Origin: Perca fluviatilis
Lineage: Eukaryota > Chordata > Actinopteri > Perciformes > Percidae
Assembly: GCF_010015445.1 (NCBI RefSeq)
Contig: NC_053120.1
Coordinates: 19,184,308 to 19,248,307 of the forward strand
Reading direction: 5' to 3'
DNA: 64,000 nt
Both the position numbers and the translations under genes were made by a program. Positions 23,701 to 36,909 of this stretch are shown here, piece by piece; positions within the stretch are counted from its first letter, which is position 1; every line of letters begins with the position of its first letter. The notes under the pieces were generated by a model, which was not told where the DNA came from, did no database searches, and worked only from the letters and a program-made list of their open reading frames with translations.

Positions 23701-23957
23701 GTAATCCCTCCGGTGTATCCTGGACCTCTGGGTCTCCTCCAAGTCAGTCTGCCTGTAACATCTCAGAGAGCGAGGTAGCAAGAAGGCATCCTTACTAGGT
23801 AGTGGGAGTATCAAAGGGCAGCAGATTGATGGCATGATTATGTTTTTCTACACAATCTCATTATTTTCGGTCACTGACCAAAGCTTGTGATCATACAGCG
23901 GAACAAGGAGCAAAGCAAAATTTGAGTTTTGCTTTATAGCTCAATTCTCTCTGTGAG
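20721..23957. other. Unique DNA; candidate regulatory block at 20930-21180
   Basis: No gene seen. The block 20930-21180 is GC-rich and holds the TAATCC cluster listed separately. A poly-T/poly-G junction lies at about 22551-22580. The rest is AT-rich. Confidence 0.4.
20943..21142. promoter_or_regulatory. Cluster of three TAATCC (OTX/PITX-type) sites
   Basis: TAATCC occurs at 20947-20952 (inside GGGATAATCCC, itself an inverted pair), 21071-21076 and 21137-21142, with a related GGATTG at about 20977. TAATCC is the bicoid-class (K50) homeodomain target used by OTX, CRX and PITX. Function is inferred from clustering in non-repetitive sequence. Confidence 0.3.
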
Positions 23958-24075
23958 TAAGGCTGGTAGAGTGGCTCATCCACAATTTGTAGGATTGATG
24001 GTTCAATCTCTGGCGCCACATGTCCAAGTGTCCTTGAGCAAGACACAGCCACTTTGCAACCACATTGCTTCCAAA
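23958..24075 (+). mobile_element. tRNA-derived SINE fragment (second family)
   Basis: GGATTGATGGTTCAATCTCT contains a B-box-like GGTTCAATCTC, followed by GGCGCCACATGTCCAAGTGT and CCTTGAGCAAGACACAGCC. This combination is typical of a widespread fish SINE whose body reads 'gtgtccttgagcaagacac'. The A-box region (GGCTGGTAGAGTGG) is degraded, and the 3' part seems lost. Confidence 0.55.
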
Positions 24076-24870
24076 ACTGTAATTACTGTAACTGTAAAAC
24101 TGGACTATTCAAATTAATATTAACATTTGAAAAGTTAATAATAGGTTCAACAATAATATTAATTTAATCATAAACAAGTCAAGTTAATGTAATTAGCCTG
24201 GCACTGCACCTTTTAGTCAGTGATGAACATCGACGCAAGAAAAACAGAATAATCAGGTGACACTAAGTTGAATTTTAAAAAAGGACATAAAAATAATTGG
24301 GGAACATTTAAAGTTGGCATATTGTAAAAATATAAAACCAGTGGGCTGTAACAAAACTTTCAATGACAACAGTTTTCTTCTCTAAAGCCCTTGCGATTCA
24401 GTCACCGTACCCTTCAGGCAGCTGTCGGCCTGCAGCGTTGACACACCTTGGCCTGTGTGTGCTGCCTCTGCATCGTCTGTCATTTGTAATGCAGCGGGCC
24501 TCTCGGCCTCTCAGCTGCTCCCCGCACGCTGCACCTCCTCGGCTGGTGAATAGGCAGCAGCTACATTAAACCCCTCTGCCCCAAAGCACTTTCACCTGCT
24601 TAGTAAAGGCTGCCCGGATAATACGGGATCACCTTGCACCGCCTGGAGCTCCACTTAACACACAGCCCACAGATGAGCTGCTCCATGACAGACAGAGTAT
24701 GTGTGCGTGCGTTTGTGTGCGTGCGTGCGTGCGTTGTGTGTGTGTGTGTGTGTGTGTGTTTAGTGCATAGACTGTATAAGGTTTAGTGAGACGCCTTGTG
24801 TATGACAAGTGGTCCATACATTTTTTGCTGCTCAGTGTGCACACCCAGAGGGTATGTGTATGTTGCATGT

Positions 24871-24910
<40 letters not shown>

Positions 24911-25990
24911 TAGTGTGTGGTGGGGTGTGTATGTGCATGTGCTTGTACATTTCCTGGTTATATTTTCGTTTTCTCGTTCAAAATGCCAGCTTGATCTGAG
25001 GACACCCCCGTCGTCAGTTGGATGGGGTCCTGTGTCCTTTTCACTGTTGTTCAGAGGAATTTTCTCATTAAGAAACCTGCTCAACTGCCCTAAATTACTT
25101 CACAGACTAAGCTGCTCTTGTCCTCACTTTAATCTAGCCTTTAAAGTCTCTAATCATTATTATGGCACTCCCAGGCTCAATGAAGGCAATAGAAACATAA
25201 AGCCTCTCTCAGCAAGCTAGCACAACACTCTAGGACAGCTTCCACTCTAGCCTTTGTAGGGTTTTGGATTATACATTCATTTTTGCTGGACGTGTGGTCA
25301 AATTCGTCCCTGGGAAAAGCCCTCAGTATTCCCTCTTTTCATCTCAGTCTCATTTTCGGGATATCTAATGGTCATAATCGAGGCGGACATGCTGCGTGTG
25401 TTTGAAGGAGCGGTCAAGGAGCCCCTAATCCTCTCATACACAGTTTGTAGTGGTGGCCCCCAATACAAGTGCTGATTTTGTTGCCTAATGCTGAGAGCGA
25501 TTTGAGTTTTAGGTCTTATGAATACACACACACATCAACTTACACACACTTACACACAAAGACACAAATACTGGTGGGAATCATGGGATTCCTGGCAGAC
25601 GGACATTTCAATGCAGGAGGAAATTCATAGAAATGAAAGCTCAGCAAGAATGACGTGAGATGTTTTCTAGCAAGTTTATCAAAGCTTAATTTAACAATGG
25701 ACTTTGGTCTGTTGTAGCATTTAGGAATGTTTAATTTATTCATTAGTCACTTTGTTTTAAAACAATAATCATCCTAGTCAGTAGGAACAGAATAAAAAAG
25801 AAACTTACTTTATATGGAAGTATAATACTAATTTTAGACCGCCACAATTTCATTCAATGGCACAAAGTAAAAGAACAAGGTTATTATAAAATGAGATTCA
25901 AGTCAAATTGAATATATAATAATAAAAATGTCAACCTTACCAACTTTAACTTTTCACTTCAACTTACAGTACTACCTCTTCTTCTATGAG
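24076..25990. other. Unique DNA with GT arrays
   Basis: AT-rich to 24340, then GC-rich at 24400-24660. No gene seen. GT arrays lie at 24697-24760 and 24873-24909, bracketing a block that recurs at 42876 (see separate entry). Confidence 0.4.
24697..24909 (+). repeat. GT/GCGT arrays flanking a dispersed block
   Basis: The first array is compound GTGC/GTGT (24697-24760), the second is pure GT (24873-24909). Between them, 24781-24868 is an 88-bp sequence (GTTTAGTGAGACGCCTTGTG ... ACACCCAGAGGGTATGTGTA) that recurs nearly unchanged at 42876-42964. Confidence 0.9.
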
Positions 25991-26367
25991 CAGAGGTGGA
26001 ATGTAACTAAATACATTTACTTGAGTACTGTACTTATTTATGATTTGGATGTACTTGCACTTTCCTTAAATATTTCGTTTTTATGCTACATTATACTTCA
26101 ACTCCACTTCATTATATGAAATTGTTCAACCTGAGCTCCTCCTTAAAATTCTGCTTATATGTTAAAAGCATCAGTAAAACATAATAATACAGTATTAAAA
26201 ATAATTGTTCAAATTTGCATAATGATTATTTTTTGATACTTTAAATACATTTTTTTTCAAATACTTGTGAACTTTTACATGAGTAAAACCTTTACTTTTG
26301 AATATTGGACTATCTGCAGTATTGCTACTTTTACTTAAGTAAAAATATCTCAATACTTCTTCCATGT
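25991..26367 (+). mobile_element. MITE of the 'AGTACTTAAGTA' type
   Basis: The left end CAGAGGTGGAATGTAACTAA and the right end, read in reverse, CACATGGAAGAAGTATTGAG match the ends of a family very common in fish genomes. Inside are repeated ACTTGAGTA/TACTTAAGTA words and GTACTTGCACTTTCCTT. It encodes nothing. No clear target duplication was seen. Confidence 0.65.
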
Positions 26368-27340
26368 GAAAAACCCAATTACATAGACTCAGAAACGTAA
26401 ATTAGTGAAGCTACAAAGTTGACATTTTTTGTGAGTGATAAATCCTGTTTTCAGCTATGGCAGCAACTGATGCTACAGACTTTCAAAGATGTGCCTTAAC
26501 AAAGTTTTGTCAACCAGTTATTATTTATCTAACTCAACAGTGATTGCTTTTAGTCTCCCCTGACAGTAATTCAATGTTTCAGGGAAATGACAATGCATTG
26601 AGAACAACAACAGTTTACAGAGCAGTTATTCTCTCCTCTTAGATCAACAGAGGCTCCGGCTCTTTTGCTGTTCAGCAGATTACCAGAGTCAAGTGTGGTA
26701 TAGTTCTCAGCCGCAATGCCCACTCCTCTCCCAGCGAGAGAGACGCACAAAACAGGAGTGAAGATGCTCTCTCAAGCGGCCGGTAAGACCCTCACTGCTA
26801 AATGCTGAGGGCCATGTTCAGACAGATAGTAGTAGGATGTTCACCCTCTCCACGAGGAGAGTAACATTCATGTGCACATTATCCTTTTGCACCTCCGGCA
26901 AAGCCTTCCTCTCTGCTTTTTAGAGCATGTTGGAGACCAGTCTGAGGTGGGCTTAACAGCTGTGCAGCTCCTACATCCCAACAACCCCCTCGACCCTCCT
27001 CAGCTTCCCATGTTTCTCCCACTTCCCGTGTCACCATGTCTGCCCGTCCCGTGAGGCTGCAGGTTTCTGGTCCAGCAGCCTAGGACAAGGCCACCATTAA
27101 CTGCAGGGCTGTGCAGAGGGCACGTGGGACAAAAGGCCCAACACGCTGTCCCTGCCCTCAGACAAGGACTGAAACAAATGTTACAGGGCTGGCGCAGAAG
27201 GGAATCATCCGGCCGGTGTCACTGAATACATTTACCTACCTCAGAGCTCTTTCAGCCACATGCTTTGTTTTAGCCCTGGAAGAAGGGAGTGGCGTGAATG
27301 GAGGGGCGGGAGGAGGTGGGGCCTCGGGGGATGTCAGTCT

Positions 27341-27462
<122 letters not shown>

Positions 27463-27574
27463 AACGCAAGGAGGAAGAAAGGGAAGTGAACGAACGAAAT
27501 GAACGAAAGAGACTCCAGGTTTCCACAGTGACCGACTGAGCTCTGAAAACACCACAGCATTTGTGAGGGATGGG

Positions 27575-27789
<215 letters not shown>

Positions 27790-28495
27790 CCTCCCTCCAT
27801 AAGGATGCCAGGAGGTCTTGTTGATTGTTGGGCTGTGTTTTGTTTTTCTTTTGGCCTCCCGCTCTCTTTTCTCTTCCTTTGTCTCTGCTATCCTTCCTGG
27901 GGTCTTTTTAGGCTAATTGGACCTGGAGAGCAGAGCAAACTCCAGACAAGACGTTCTCTAAGCTCCTCGACTCCAGTTTGGTCAAATAATTAACAGCAAG
28001 AGAGAAGCATTCGGTCAAAAGGAGTGGAAGTCACAAAGTCACATAGCAGGTCTGAGTGGCTTGCTGTTGTCTCTCTTAAAGTGTTTGACTTAAGTTTGAA
28101 TTCCTCACAAATACAACAGAAAGGACCAGAGTGCTCCAGAAGATATCAGGAATGAGTATCAGCTGCACATTCAAAGCTTTGCAATGTTTGACTTGGTTTT
28201 ACGAAGCTTCTAGATCTTAAATGGTTAAACAAAGATGCAATGTTTTCATTCCAAACCACTGTGCAGAAAGATCACTTGGTGGTTCAAAATGCAACCAGTG
28301 CCATTTGTAAAAATGTTTTTGGGTGTTCATAAAAGAGTGTGTGTTCCTTTTTAAGCGGTGGATATTATTAAAAATACACTTAATGCAAGTCTTGACTATG
28401 GCTTGATACGTAAGTGTGCCTTCTTAATGTGAATAAAACAAATGACCTTAAATGTTTTTAAATGTTTTTAAGCATGTATATGTTCTAGGGCTGCA

Positions 28496-28793
28496 ACAAA
28501 GGATTATTACCATCAATTAATAATTATTTTCTCAATTAAACGATTAATCGTTTGGTTTCTAAATGTCAGAAAATATTGAAGAAAGTTTCCTAAAGCCCAA
28601 TTTGACATCTTCATGGTAATGTTTGTACCAACGGACAGTCTGAAATCAAACTATATTTTGCAATGATAAAAATGATAAAAATTTCGAAAAGCAGCAAATC
28701 CTCACAAATGACGAACTTGATCGAAAAATAATTAACGATTATTAAAAGAGTGGCCGATTAATTTTCTGTCGATTGACTAATCGTTTAAGCCCA
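28496..28793 (+). mobile_element. hAT-type MITE ('TAGGGCTGCAAC' family)
   Basis: It starts TAGGGCTGCAACAAAGGATT, has internal TTAATCGTTTGG and AATGTCAGAAAATATTGAAG, and ends GACTAATCGTTTAAGCCCA. These are the hallmarks of a MITE family extremely frequent in fish, with ends that approximate inverted repeats. The same family forms the two outer layers of the nest at 53.8-55.8 kb. No matching 8-bp duplication was found, so one end may be damaged. Confidence 0.75.
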
Positions 28794-29840
28794 ATTGCTT
28801 TCTTATATCTTCCTCATTCTGTAATAGTGTGTTTGGTAGGTTTCCAATTTAAAAAAAGGTGTTCTGTACAGTGTGTACTACAGTACATTGAAATTCAAAT
28901 AAAGCGAAGGAATTGTATCAGAAGTTATACACAAAATGTCCACTGAGTGTACACCTCCCTCAAATAAAAAACGTTAAAACTCTAACTCATCCTCTGCCTC
29001 AACAGAAAGTAATTAGTGTGTCATTTCTCCCACAATCCCTTCAGCTAATCTCCTCCAATCCACTGGGTTTGATTCAGTCATCTTTTCTCTCATATTCTAA
29101 TCCATTTTGCCTTTGAGTTTTTGTGTGGGTCGCAGTGCACCGCCCCGCTCACAAAGAGCAGTTACTGAGCTATGACATTAAAGGTATTGTTGAGCAGGCC
29201 TCGGCCCAGCAGCCACCTTATATGGGCTCACTGTTCAAGGAAGTGCGTGTTTTCATCCTTGTTGTCATGGGGATGAACACACACGAGCACACAACCACCT
29301 CCCCCTTCATCAGCCTCCCCTTTTACTGATTGTAGCTGACATAAATTCATTCTTTTGTGCGGGACATGCTGGCTCGTCTCCCACCATGTAGCAGCTTTCA
29401 CCACCTGAACTTTAAAATACGAACCAGGAAACTCTGTGTTTGTCATATAAGGGTGGTGCGGGGTGAAATATGTTTTATGAAGGTATGGCCTGGGGATTAG
29501 AAGAAGGACTTATGTATAACTCAGGCTGTGCCACCACAAACTGCCAGCACTATTCATCAGGGCTTTCAGGGGAGTCACAGAGAACAGATGAGAAACAGAG
29601 CTGACTGCAGCACAGGGTTAAACATGACCTCGGGAAATCACTGGCTGTAACTACACATACACATACTGTATATTATCTGTGAACTGTACATGGGAACATG
29701 TGTACATGGTGCAACATGTTCAAGCATTCAGGGAACACCCACACATGCATGTGTGCAAATGAATGGGACATATAAAGATAGAAACATACAGTATTCTTGT
29801 GCACATGACATACTTACATGATTGCACCTTTGGATTTGGT
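28794..29840. other. Unique DNA, no gene seen
   Basis: Mixed composition. 29140-29460 is a candidate conserved block without repeats. No exon evidence. Confidence 0.35.
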
Positions 29841-29858
29841 AAGATTTACTCTACATAT

Positions 29859-30054
29859 GTGGCTGGTGAGCTCAGTTGGTAGAGCGGGCGCACATATGCA
29901 GAGGTTTATTCCTCGACGCAGAAGATCCAGGGTTCGAGTCCGACCTGTGACGGTTTTCCTGCATGTCTTCCCCCTCTCTCTCCCCTTTCATATCAAAGCT
30001 TTCCTATCTAATAAAGGCAGAAATGCCCAAAAAAAAGTAAAAAAAGAAGTAAAA
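29859..30054 (+). mobile_element. tRNA-derived SINE (full length)
   Basis: The head GTGGCTGGTGAGCTCAGTTG, then GTAGAGCGGGCG, supplies an A box. GGTTCGAGTCC at 29931-29941 is a good B box. The body has CTGCATGTCTTCCCCCTCTC and TCCCCTTTCATATC, and the tail is AATAAAGGCAGAAATGCCC followed by A-rich units. An 18-bp target duplication (29841-29858 and 30055-30072; AAGATTTACTCTACATAT with one mismatch) flanks it. It is the same family as the copy at 9895-10086, here with better preserved promoter boxes. Confidence 0.9.
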
Positions 30055-30079
30055 AAGATTTACACTACATATAAACAGA

Positions 30080-30560
30080 GCTGTATAGTAACAAAGTAGA
30101 ACTACTTCACTACTCTACTTAAGTACTAAAAGGCTGTATCTGTACTCTACTGGAGTATTATTTTTTTCTCCTACTTCCACTTTTACTTGAGTACATATTT
30201 TCGATGAGTTTAGTGTAGTTACGGTTAGTTATGGCTACGTTAGTTATGTATGCTAATTACATAAGAAATCCCAGAGATCGCGAAACTTCCTTCATATATC
30301 CAGCAATGTACAGCTTGTAAGCCTGTAATGCACCGTAAAAAGTTCAACTCCAACAATATGATATTCAAAATTTGACTGCTTTCTTTAATAACTACATAAC
30401 ACAATACTTGTACTTTTACTTTTGGTACTTGAGTAGTACATTTTAAAATAAACTACTTGCAATACTTAAGTACAAATTACATAATATACATGGTTGGAAT
30501 ATTATTACTGATACAATAATTTGTAGTAAAGTAAGTAAAGTTACTTTCCACTATTTGTTA
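30080..30560 (+). mobile_element. MITE-like element with 'TACTTAAGTA' words
   Basis: It starts GAGCTGTATAGTAACAAAGT and carries CTACTTAAGTACTAAAAGGC and ACTTTTACTTGAGTACATAT on the left, with TACTTTTGGTACTTGAGTAG on the right and an end near GTAAAGTTACTTTCCACTAT. It is related in style to the element at 25991. The boundaries are approximate. Confidence 0.55.
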
Positions 30561-31955
<1,395 letters not shown>

Positions 31956-32396
31956 GATAATGAAAAACTCACATTAAAACCTTATGAGGAAAAATGTGTT
32001 CTGCCTAGATCAAATTCTCTACAAACTCCTTTAATCTCTGGGGGCAGTTGTATTTGTATGTTCAATGAATGCCACATAATTGGTGGCTTGTTAGCTAGCT
32101 TAGTCACTTAAAAATGATGTAATATTATTCAACAAAAATACATTACAAATTGTTTGTGTTAAATGTTTAAAATGGTGCTGCACAACACACAGCAGTCAGA
32201 GCTGAAATCATCAACACGTTGTTGTCCATTGTACATTTACAGTGTTTGTTCTGCTGCCGTACTGTATGTCAGTATATACAGCACAGTGTGACTCAATAGC
32301 CTACATCCTCCTGTGTAATATAATAGTGCAATTGGGCTTGCTGATTCAAACTTAATCTGTTACTGCAGTTGTTCAGCCGAGTCTCTGCTGTGAGTC

Positions 32397-32401
<5 letters not shown>

Positions 32402-32444
<43 letters not shown>

Positions 32445-32466
32445 GTGTGTGCGTGTGCGCGCGCGC
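32402..32466 (+). repeat. (GT)n passing into (GC)n
   Basis: A GT run that ends in GTGCGCGCGCGC, an alternating purine-pyrimidine tract suited to Z-DNA. Confidence 0.93.
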
Positions 32467-33058
32467 ATGCAGGGAACGTGGCAGCAGGCAGCAATTCCCC
32501 CTGAGGATCCTCGCTCATTACCCAGAGGTCACAGCCCACGCCTGGCCACTTCCTGCCTGACCTCCCTCCAGAGAGCAGAGCATGCTGGGCTGTGGATCAC
32601 ACGTGCTGGTCAAAAACAATCCTACTTCCTGTCCCAGTTTGGGTTAGAGTGAATAGAAAGAGAGACATAGAGAGGGAGAGAGAGACAGTCCTGGCTTCTA
32701 TCTGCCACTTGCTGTGCTCACTTCCTCCATTCTCACGCTCTCTCTCTGTCTCTCGCTCTTATTCATTAGCCTCCTGACTATTCACCCCGGCCCAGCCGGA
32801 CCAGCCTCAGTACTCGGAACAAAATACTCACTGGCCATCTTGTTCCAAACTTCCTCCCACACTCCTCTGTATAAAGACATGAGTCATATGGGCCTGAATC
32901 AATTTTGAATGAAGAGGTTTTTGGCACATTCTCAGCGCATTGAGTGTGATCTGAAGATAGTAAGTCGTTGTGCTGTTCTACATGGTTGGACCTAGGTAGC
33001 AACTTGTGCCATTAACGGTTTCTTATGATCTCAACCAAACATGAACCGAAAGGCTCAA

Positions 33059-33135
33059 TGTTAACATTGTCGTTGTGAGCATGTTAGCATGCTGATGTTA
33101 GCATTTAGCTCAAAGCACTGACTTTTAGTCTTGTT
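33059..33135 (+). repeat. Fragment of a dispersed fish repeat ('TTAGCATGCTGATGTTAGC')
   Basis: GTGAGCATGTTAGCATGCTG followed by ATGTTAGCATTTAGCTCAAAG is a stock phrase of a repeat family seen across fish genomes. Other segments of the same family lie at 36910-37340 (minus) and 50247-50460 (plus). Confidence 0.6.
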
Positions 33136-34671
33136 TATTTGTTACTGTAAAAATGTAAATTGATGTTTGGTTTGTAGGTGACGGTTTAGAGGTGTGATTT
33201 AGAGGCACAAAATCACTGTATAAGAGGCACAGACACCAATTTCTCGACTAACCAAATTGGAATGATATAATTCACATTTTGGGTCTCTTTCTGAACTGGA
33301 AAACCTCTCGCTTTGATGCATAAAATACCCGCAGCATGCAATATTGTCCTCAGAAAACTCTATACACACTCACACAAACATTGCGATGAGAGGTGTGAGC
33401 TGTGATCTGAGACAGCAAACAGATAAAGAGGCCAACCAGTCTCATCCATCACCCTGAGAGATCACATCTGATCAGAGACCTGACCATACATGCTGCCTCA
33501 CTAAAGGTCCTCAGGGGGATCTGTGTTAGTGTGTGAATGTTGATCTGTTTTTTCTACATGTAAATGTGTGCACCATCCAGTTTGTGTGTGAGTATATGTG
33601 TGTGAAATGGTTGCATGTGTAATCTTAAAGGGAATCACCATCTGGATTTTCTTAGAGTTAGTGCTGCATGGGTTGTGCTGCTCCTCACAATCACGCCTTG
33701 GTGAATAGCAGAATTGGACTGAACACCAGGAATCTGATCAATATGATAAATTGGGGCGTCACTGCACTGTGCAAGCTAATTCCAGCTAATTGGGACTTTT
33801 CACACATATCTCCAGAGCAGAATGCCTTCCCTAATGAGTGTGGCTGCATCCCTCTCTGATTTGTGGGCAGCAGCAGGAGCCTGGCCTGGCTGACCTGCTC
33901 GTCCCCCGGTGGTCAGCGCTGAGCCGGACACAACTCCCGGCTCAGCTCCAATGAATAGCTGCTCATCCCCTGTTCTCTGCAGGAGACCTCGGTCTTCTGA
34001 GCTCCAGGTCTGACCCCACGGGAGGGGAGCGGGCCAGGGTCAGGTCCCAGAGTCAACAGCCCTGGACCAGCCGCCACATCAGCGCGCTGCCCTCCGACCA
34101 CCAGCCTCTACTGCCCTGACCTCGCTCAGGCCTTGCTGGGCCCCTGTGGTGAGTCAGGGGGTCAGTCTCCTGGAGGGTCATTGTATGATGATAAAAGGGC
34201 TTGTGGTCATGCCAAGGAGCCATGAAAGCGAGGGGATAGCAGCACCCCTGCCACTGCAGTCTAATTTGGCAGGATGCTGGTACGTCAGCGACAGACGCTG
34301 GACCAACAATGGCTCGACACTGGTAAACAATAATGTTTGTGCAAGGTCTCTTTCTTAGGGCCAATCTACTGCTCACACAGCCCATCTGGCATCAATAACA
34401 TGTCCTGAGATGCTATTCAGCACATCGGTCTTCATTTTACCCAGCTTTTCAGCAAAGGACCTCTCTGGATGCTCAATACCCAGTGTTGGCTTACGCTTAT
34501 GAAGTGACAGATGCTATAGATCTAAAGTTCTGGAGGTAAAGTGAGCATATGTGAAATCTATCTGCTATTAAATTCAAGATTTCATGCATGTGAAAGCGTG
34601 AAAAGACACAGTTGATGAGACAAGATTATTGATTTAGAAGCAACAAGTAAATGACTTGCCTTTAAAGGACA

Positions 34672-35234
34672 AATCCAGCGCAAAATGAACCTAGGGGTTA
34701 ATAACACGTGTAATGAGTCGACCGTTCTCTGGGATTTGTTTTCATGCTAATCGAATGTGACCAGTTTTAGTGCAAACTGCCGTCGGGGCACAGGTAAAGC
34801 ATAAAGAAATCAATATTTCTATGCCATGTATGACGAACGCTGTGTAACCAGTAATCAGTAACATAGCTCAAGCACGGCGTTTTTTGTTGGGACTGTTTTC
34901 CCAAGATGGCGCCTGCCTGTATACATGAACGGTACTGTCTTTTTAATAAACTGTCTGTACACTTACAAAGTTCTCAATGTTTCGATTTACATGTAGGGAC
35001 CCTCATTATACTACCGTGGAAGTGTGGTGCTATTTTGAGCCTTGTTAGTGGTATAGAAATAGCGATTTCTTTTTACTTTAACCATGCCCCGACGACTAGC
35101 GTTATAAGCTAATTAGCAGTTTGCGCTAAAACTGATCACATTCAATTAGCATGAAAACAAATCTCAAAGAACTGTCAAATTGGTACACGTCTTATTAACC
35201 CCTAGGTTCATTTTGCACCGGATATGTCCTTTAA
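34672..35234. mobile_element. TTAA-flanked MITE, 555 bp, long inverted arms
   Basis: AGGACAAATCCAGCGCAAAA at 34676 and its near-inverse ending AGGACA-complement at 35230 start arms that align, with scattered mismatches, for over 100 bp (both contain AATGAACCTAGGGGTTAATAA and GATTTGTTTTCATGCTAAT). TTAA flanks it at 34672-34675 and 35231-35234. It has no coding capacity. The AAGATGGCGCC word at 34905 is a YY1-like site inside the element. The TTAA suggests piggyBac-type mobilisation. Confidence 0.85.
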
Positions 35235-36329
35235 GAAACAAGAGAACAAAGAGTAAAACATGATAAGAACAACAACAATTATATTGTTCACTATTCACAG
35301 AAATGAAGAAATGAATAGAGTGCATCTTAGATTAACTTCTCTACATCTGATTTGGCTGATGATTGGGCCTTTCTTATTCATCATAAGAAGAAGGAGTTTA
35401 TTTACAAACAGTGTTGCCATCACAGTACATAGTTTTCATAGTAAATAAACATGGTCACAATTCTTACATACAAATAAATTGAAGGCTGATACATCGTTAC
35501 TGGATTATTTTAAACTCTCAAATATCAATATTGGTATTGGCCTTTAAAAATCCAGTATTGGTTGGATGCTAACAAGCAGACACAACAGGATCTTTCTTCA
35601 TGGCTTTTCATGTTTTCTTCTACAGTCCTTGATGAACATGGTAGTTATTCTGTTTCGGTCTGTTTACATGCAGGTAATGTTTACAATTTTCAGCATCTTA
35701 GTTTAACTCTGAGCTATATGTTATATTTAATATCTCCAGATCAAAATGCGCGAGGTTCTCCATGCGATTGTAGTCTATCCAGAAGCTTTTTAATCCGGCC
35801 TGGAACTTCAGTGACTTTTTGGAGACCTTGCACAATAATTCCAATACAATAAATCCATGACTGAATGGGAATTTCATCTTTTTTTGTTATATTAAAAGCG
35901 ATTGTTTACTATTAGCCACCGCCATCTTGGCTGCTGACAGGGAGTTTGCTCAGCCAATAGATAACCCTAACTGGATACAAGCAGGAGAGTATTTTATGCA
36001 GTGTGTGTATGTAGGCAGACAGACACAGGCAGGTCAGATGCAGCTCTGGATGTGTAAATGAGTTTGATTTGGCCTCCTGATGTCTCATAGCAGACAGGAA
36101 ATGCATTGGAGATGGCACAACTAACTTTTTTGATAAAAGCGTATGGATTTTTCAGGGGAAAAATCTAAATATTTTTATATTTGTGTTAGTTACGGTGTTT
36201 ATTTTTGTTTCCCCTGATTGCCAAGAACAATTTCCAAAAGCCAAAAGTCTACATTATTTTTCTCTGTGTGATTTCAATACATTTCTGTGAGATTAAATTT
36301 CCGTTTAGTTTTTTCTTATGTATTTATAG
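35235..36329. other. AT-rich DNA, possible old element end
   Basis: No gene seen. At 35520-35570, ATATTGGTATTGGCCTTTAA followed by AAATCCAGTATTGGTTGG resembles the right end of another fish hAT family. Confidence 0.3.
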
Positions 36330-36731
36330 TAGGGCTGCATGATATGACCTAAAATCAAAATCACGATTAATTTGCACATTTTACCGCGATAACGATAAAT
36401 GAACAATAATTAATCAAGTTTTTCTAAATCATCTTTTCTGAATGCTTGTTTCTGAATGAAATGTTTCCAAACGATGGACGCTGAGTTTTTGGGGGCACAA
36501 GTTGCTCAGTTGACTCGGCCTCGGTGTTTGAGTTATCCTCCATTATGCTTTCCATGCGGCTGACTGGTCCGGGCGAAATCACGTGACTACCCACGTGGTA
36601 GAATGTTTTTAAGGAGAAAGTAGGCCTATGAAAAGGAATAAATTATCGAAATTATCACCATGGGAAAAATATGTCGATAATAGCTTCAGAATTTCGATGT
36701 TTTGGATTAATCGTCCAGCCCTAATTTATAG
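36322..36731 (-). mobile_element. hAT MITE, 394 bp, derived from a BED-finger transposon
   Basis: The element runs from TAGGGCTGCATGATATGACC at 36330 to TTAATCGTCCAGCCCTA ending at 36723, with the perfect 8-bp duplication ATTTATAG at 36322-36329 and 36724-36731. On the minus strand, the ATG at 36543 opens a frame starting MEDNSNTEAESTEQLVPP, clearly homologous to MEENSNTESTQQQEPEPLVP at the start of the transposase in the 53986 element. The shared upstream block includes a CACGTGA word. It is thus a deletion derivative of that family, kept as a promoter-proximal stub between two ends. Confidence 0.88.
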
Positions 36732-36909
36732 TCATATTACAATTTATCCTCGATATCCCTGCAACACACTGTACATATCCTGATAGCCCAGGTTGTAATG
36801 AAAAAAGGATATCTATATTTTGTTTGTGCATAACAAGGTTGAGGTTAACAAGTATTAATACACTAATACACAAGGAAACCAGGCGAACCAAAGATTGGAA
36901 AAAATGGCT

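Larger units (their letters stand above)
31954..34671. other. Unique DNA with one microsatellite, a repeat fragment and a GC-rich block
   Basis: No gene seen. A GC-rich, repeat-free block at about 33840-34200 includes a TTCTCTGCAG acceptor-like word at 33971-33980. The following frames are short and I do not call an exon. Confidence 0.35.

Noticed and set aside
29859..30054. tRNA gene at the SINE head
   Set aside because: A and B boxes are present, but the sequence continues into a SINE body with an A-rich tail and target duplications, so it is a retroposon promoter.
33830..34385. GC-rich block with an acceptor-like TTCTCTGCAG and a 110-codon minus frame
   Set aside because: Following frames on the plus strand are short and low in coding character, and the minus frame has no recognisable domain. 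Kept only as a candidate conserved block.
35600..35700. Exon-like segment with acceptor (TTCTTCTACAG) and donor (CAGGTAATG)
   Set aside because: The enclosed ~47 bp has no protein resemblance and lies in AT-rich sequence next to old element fragments. Such paired signals occur often by chance.
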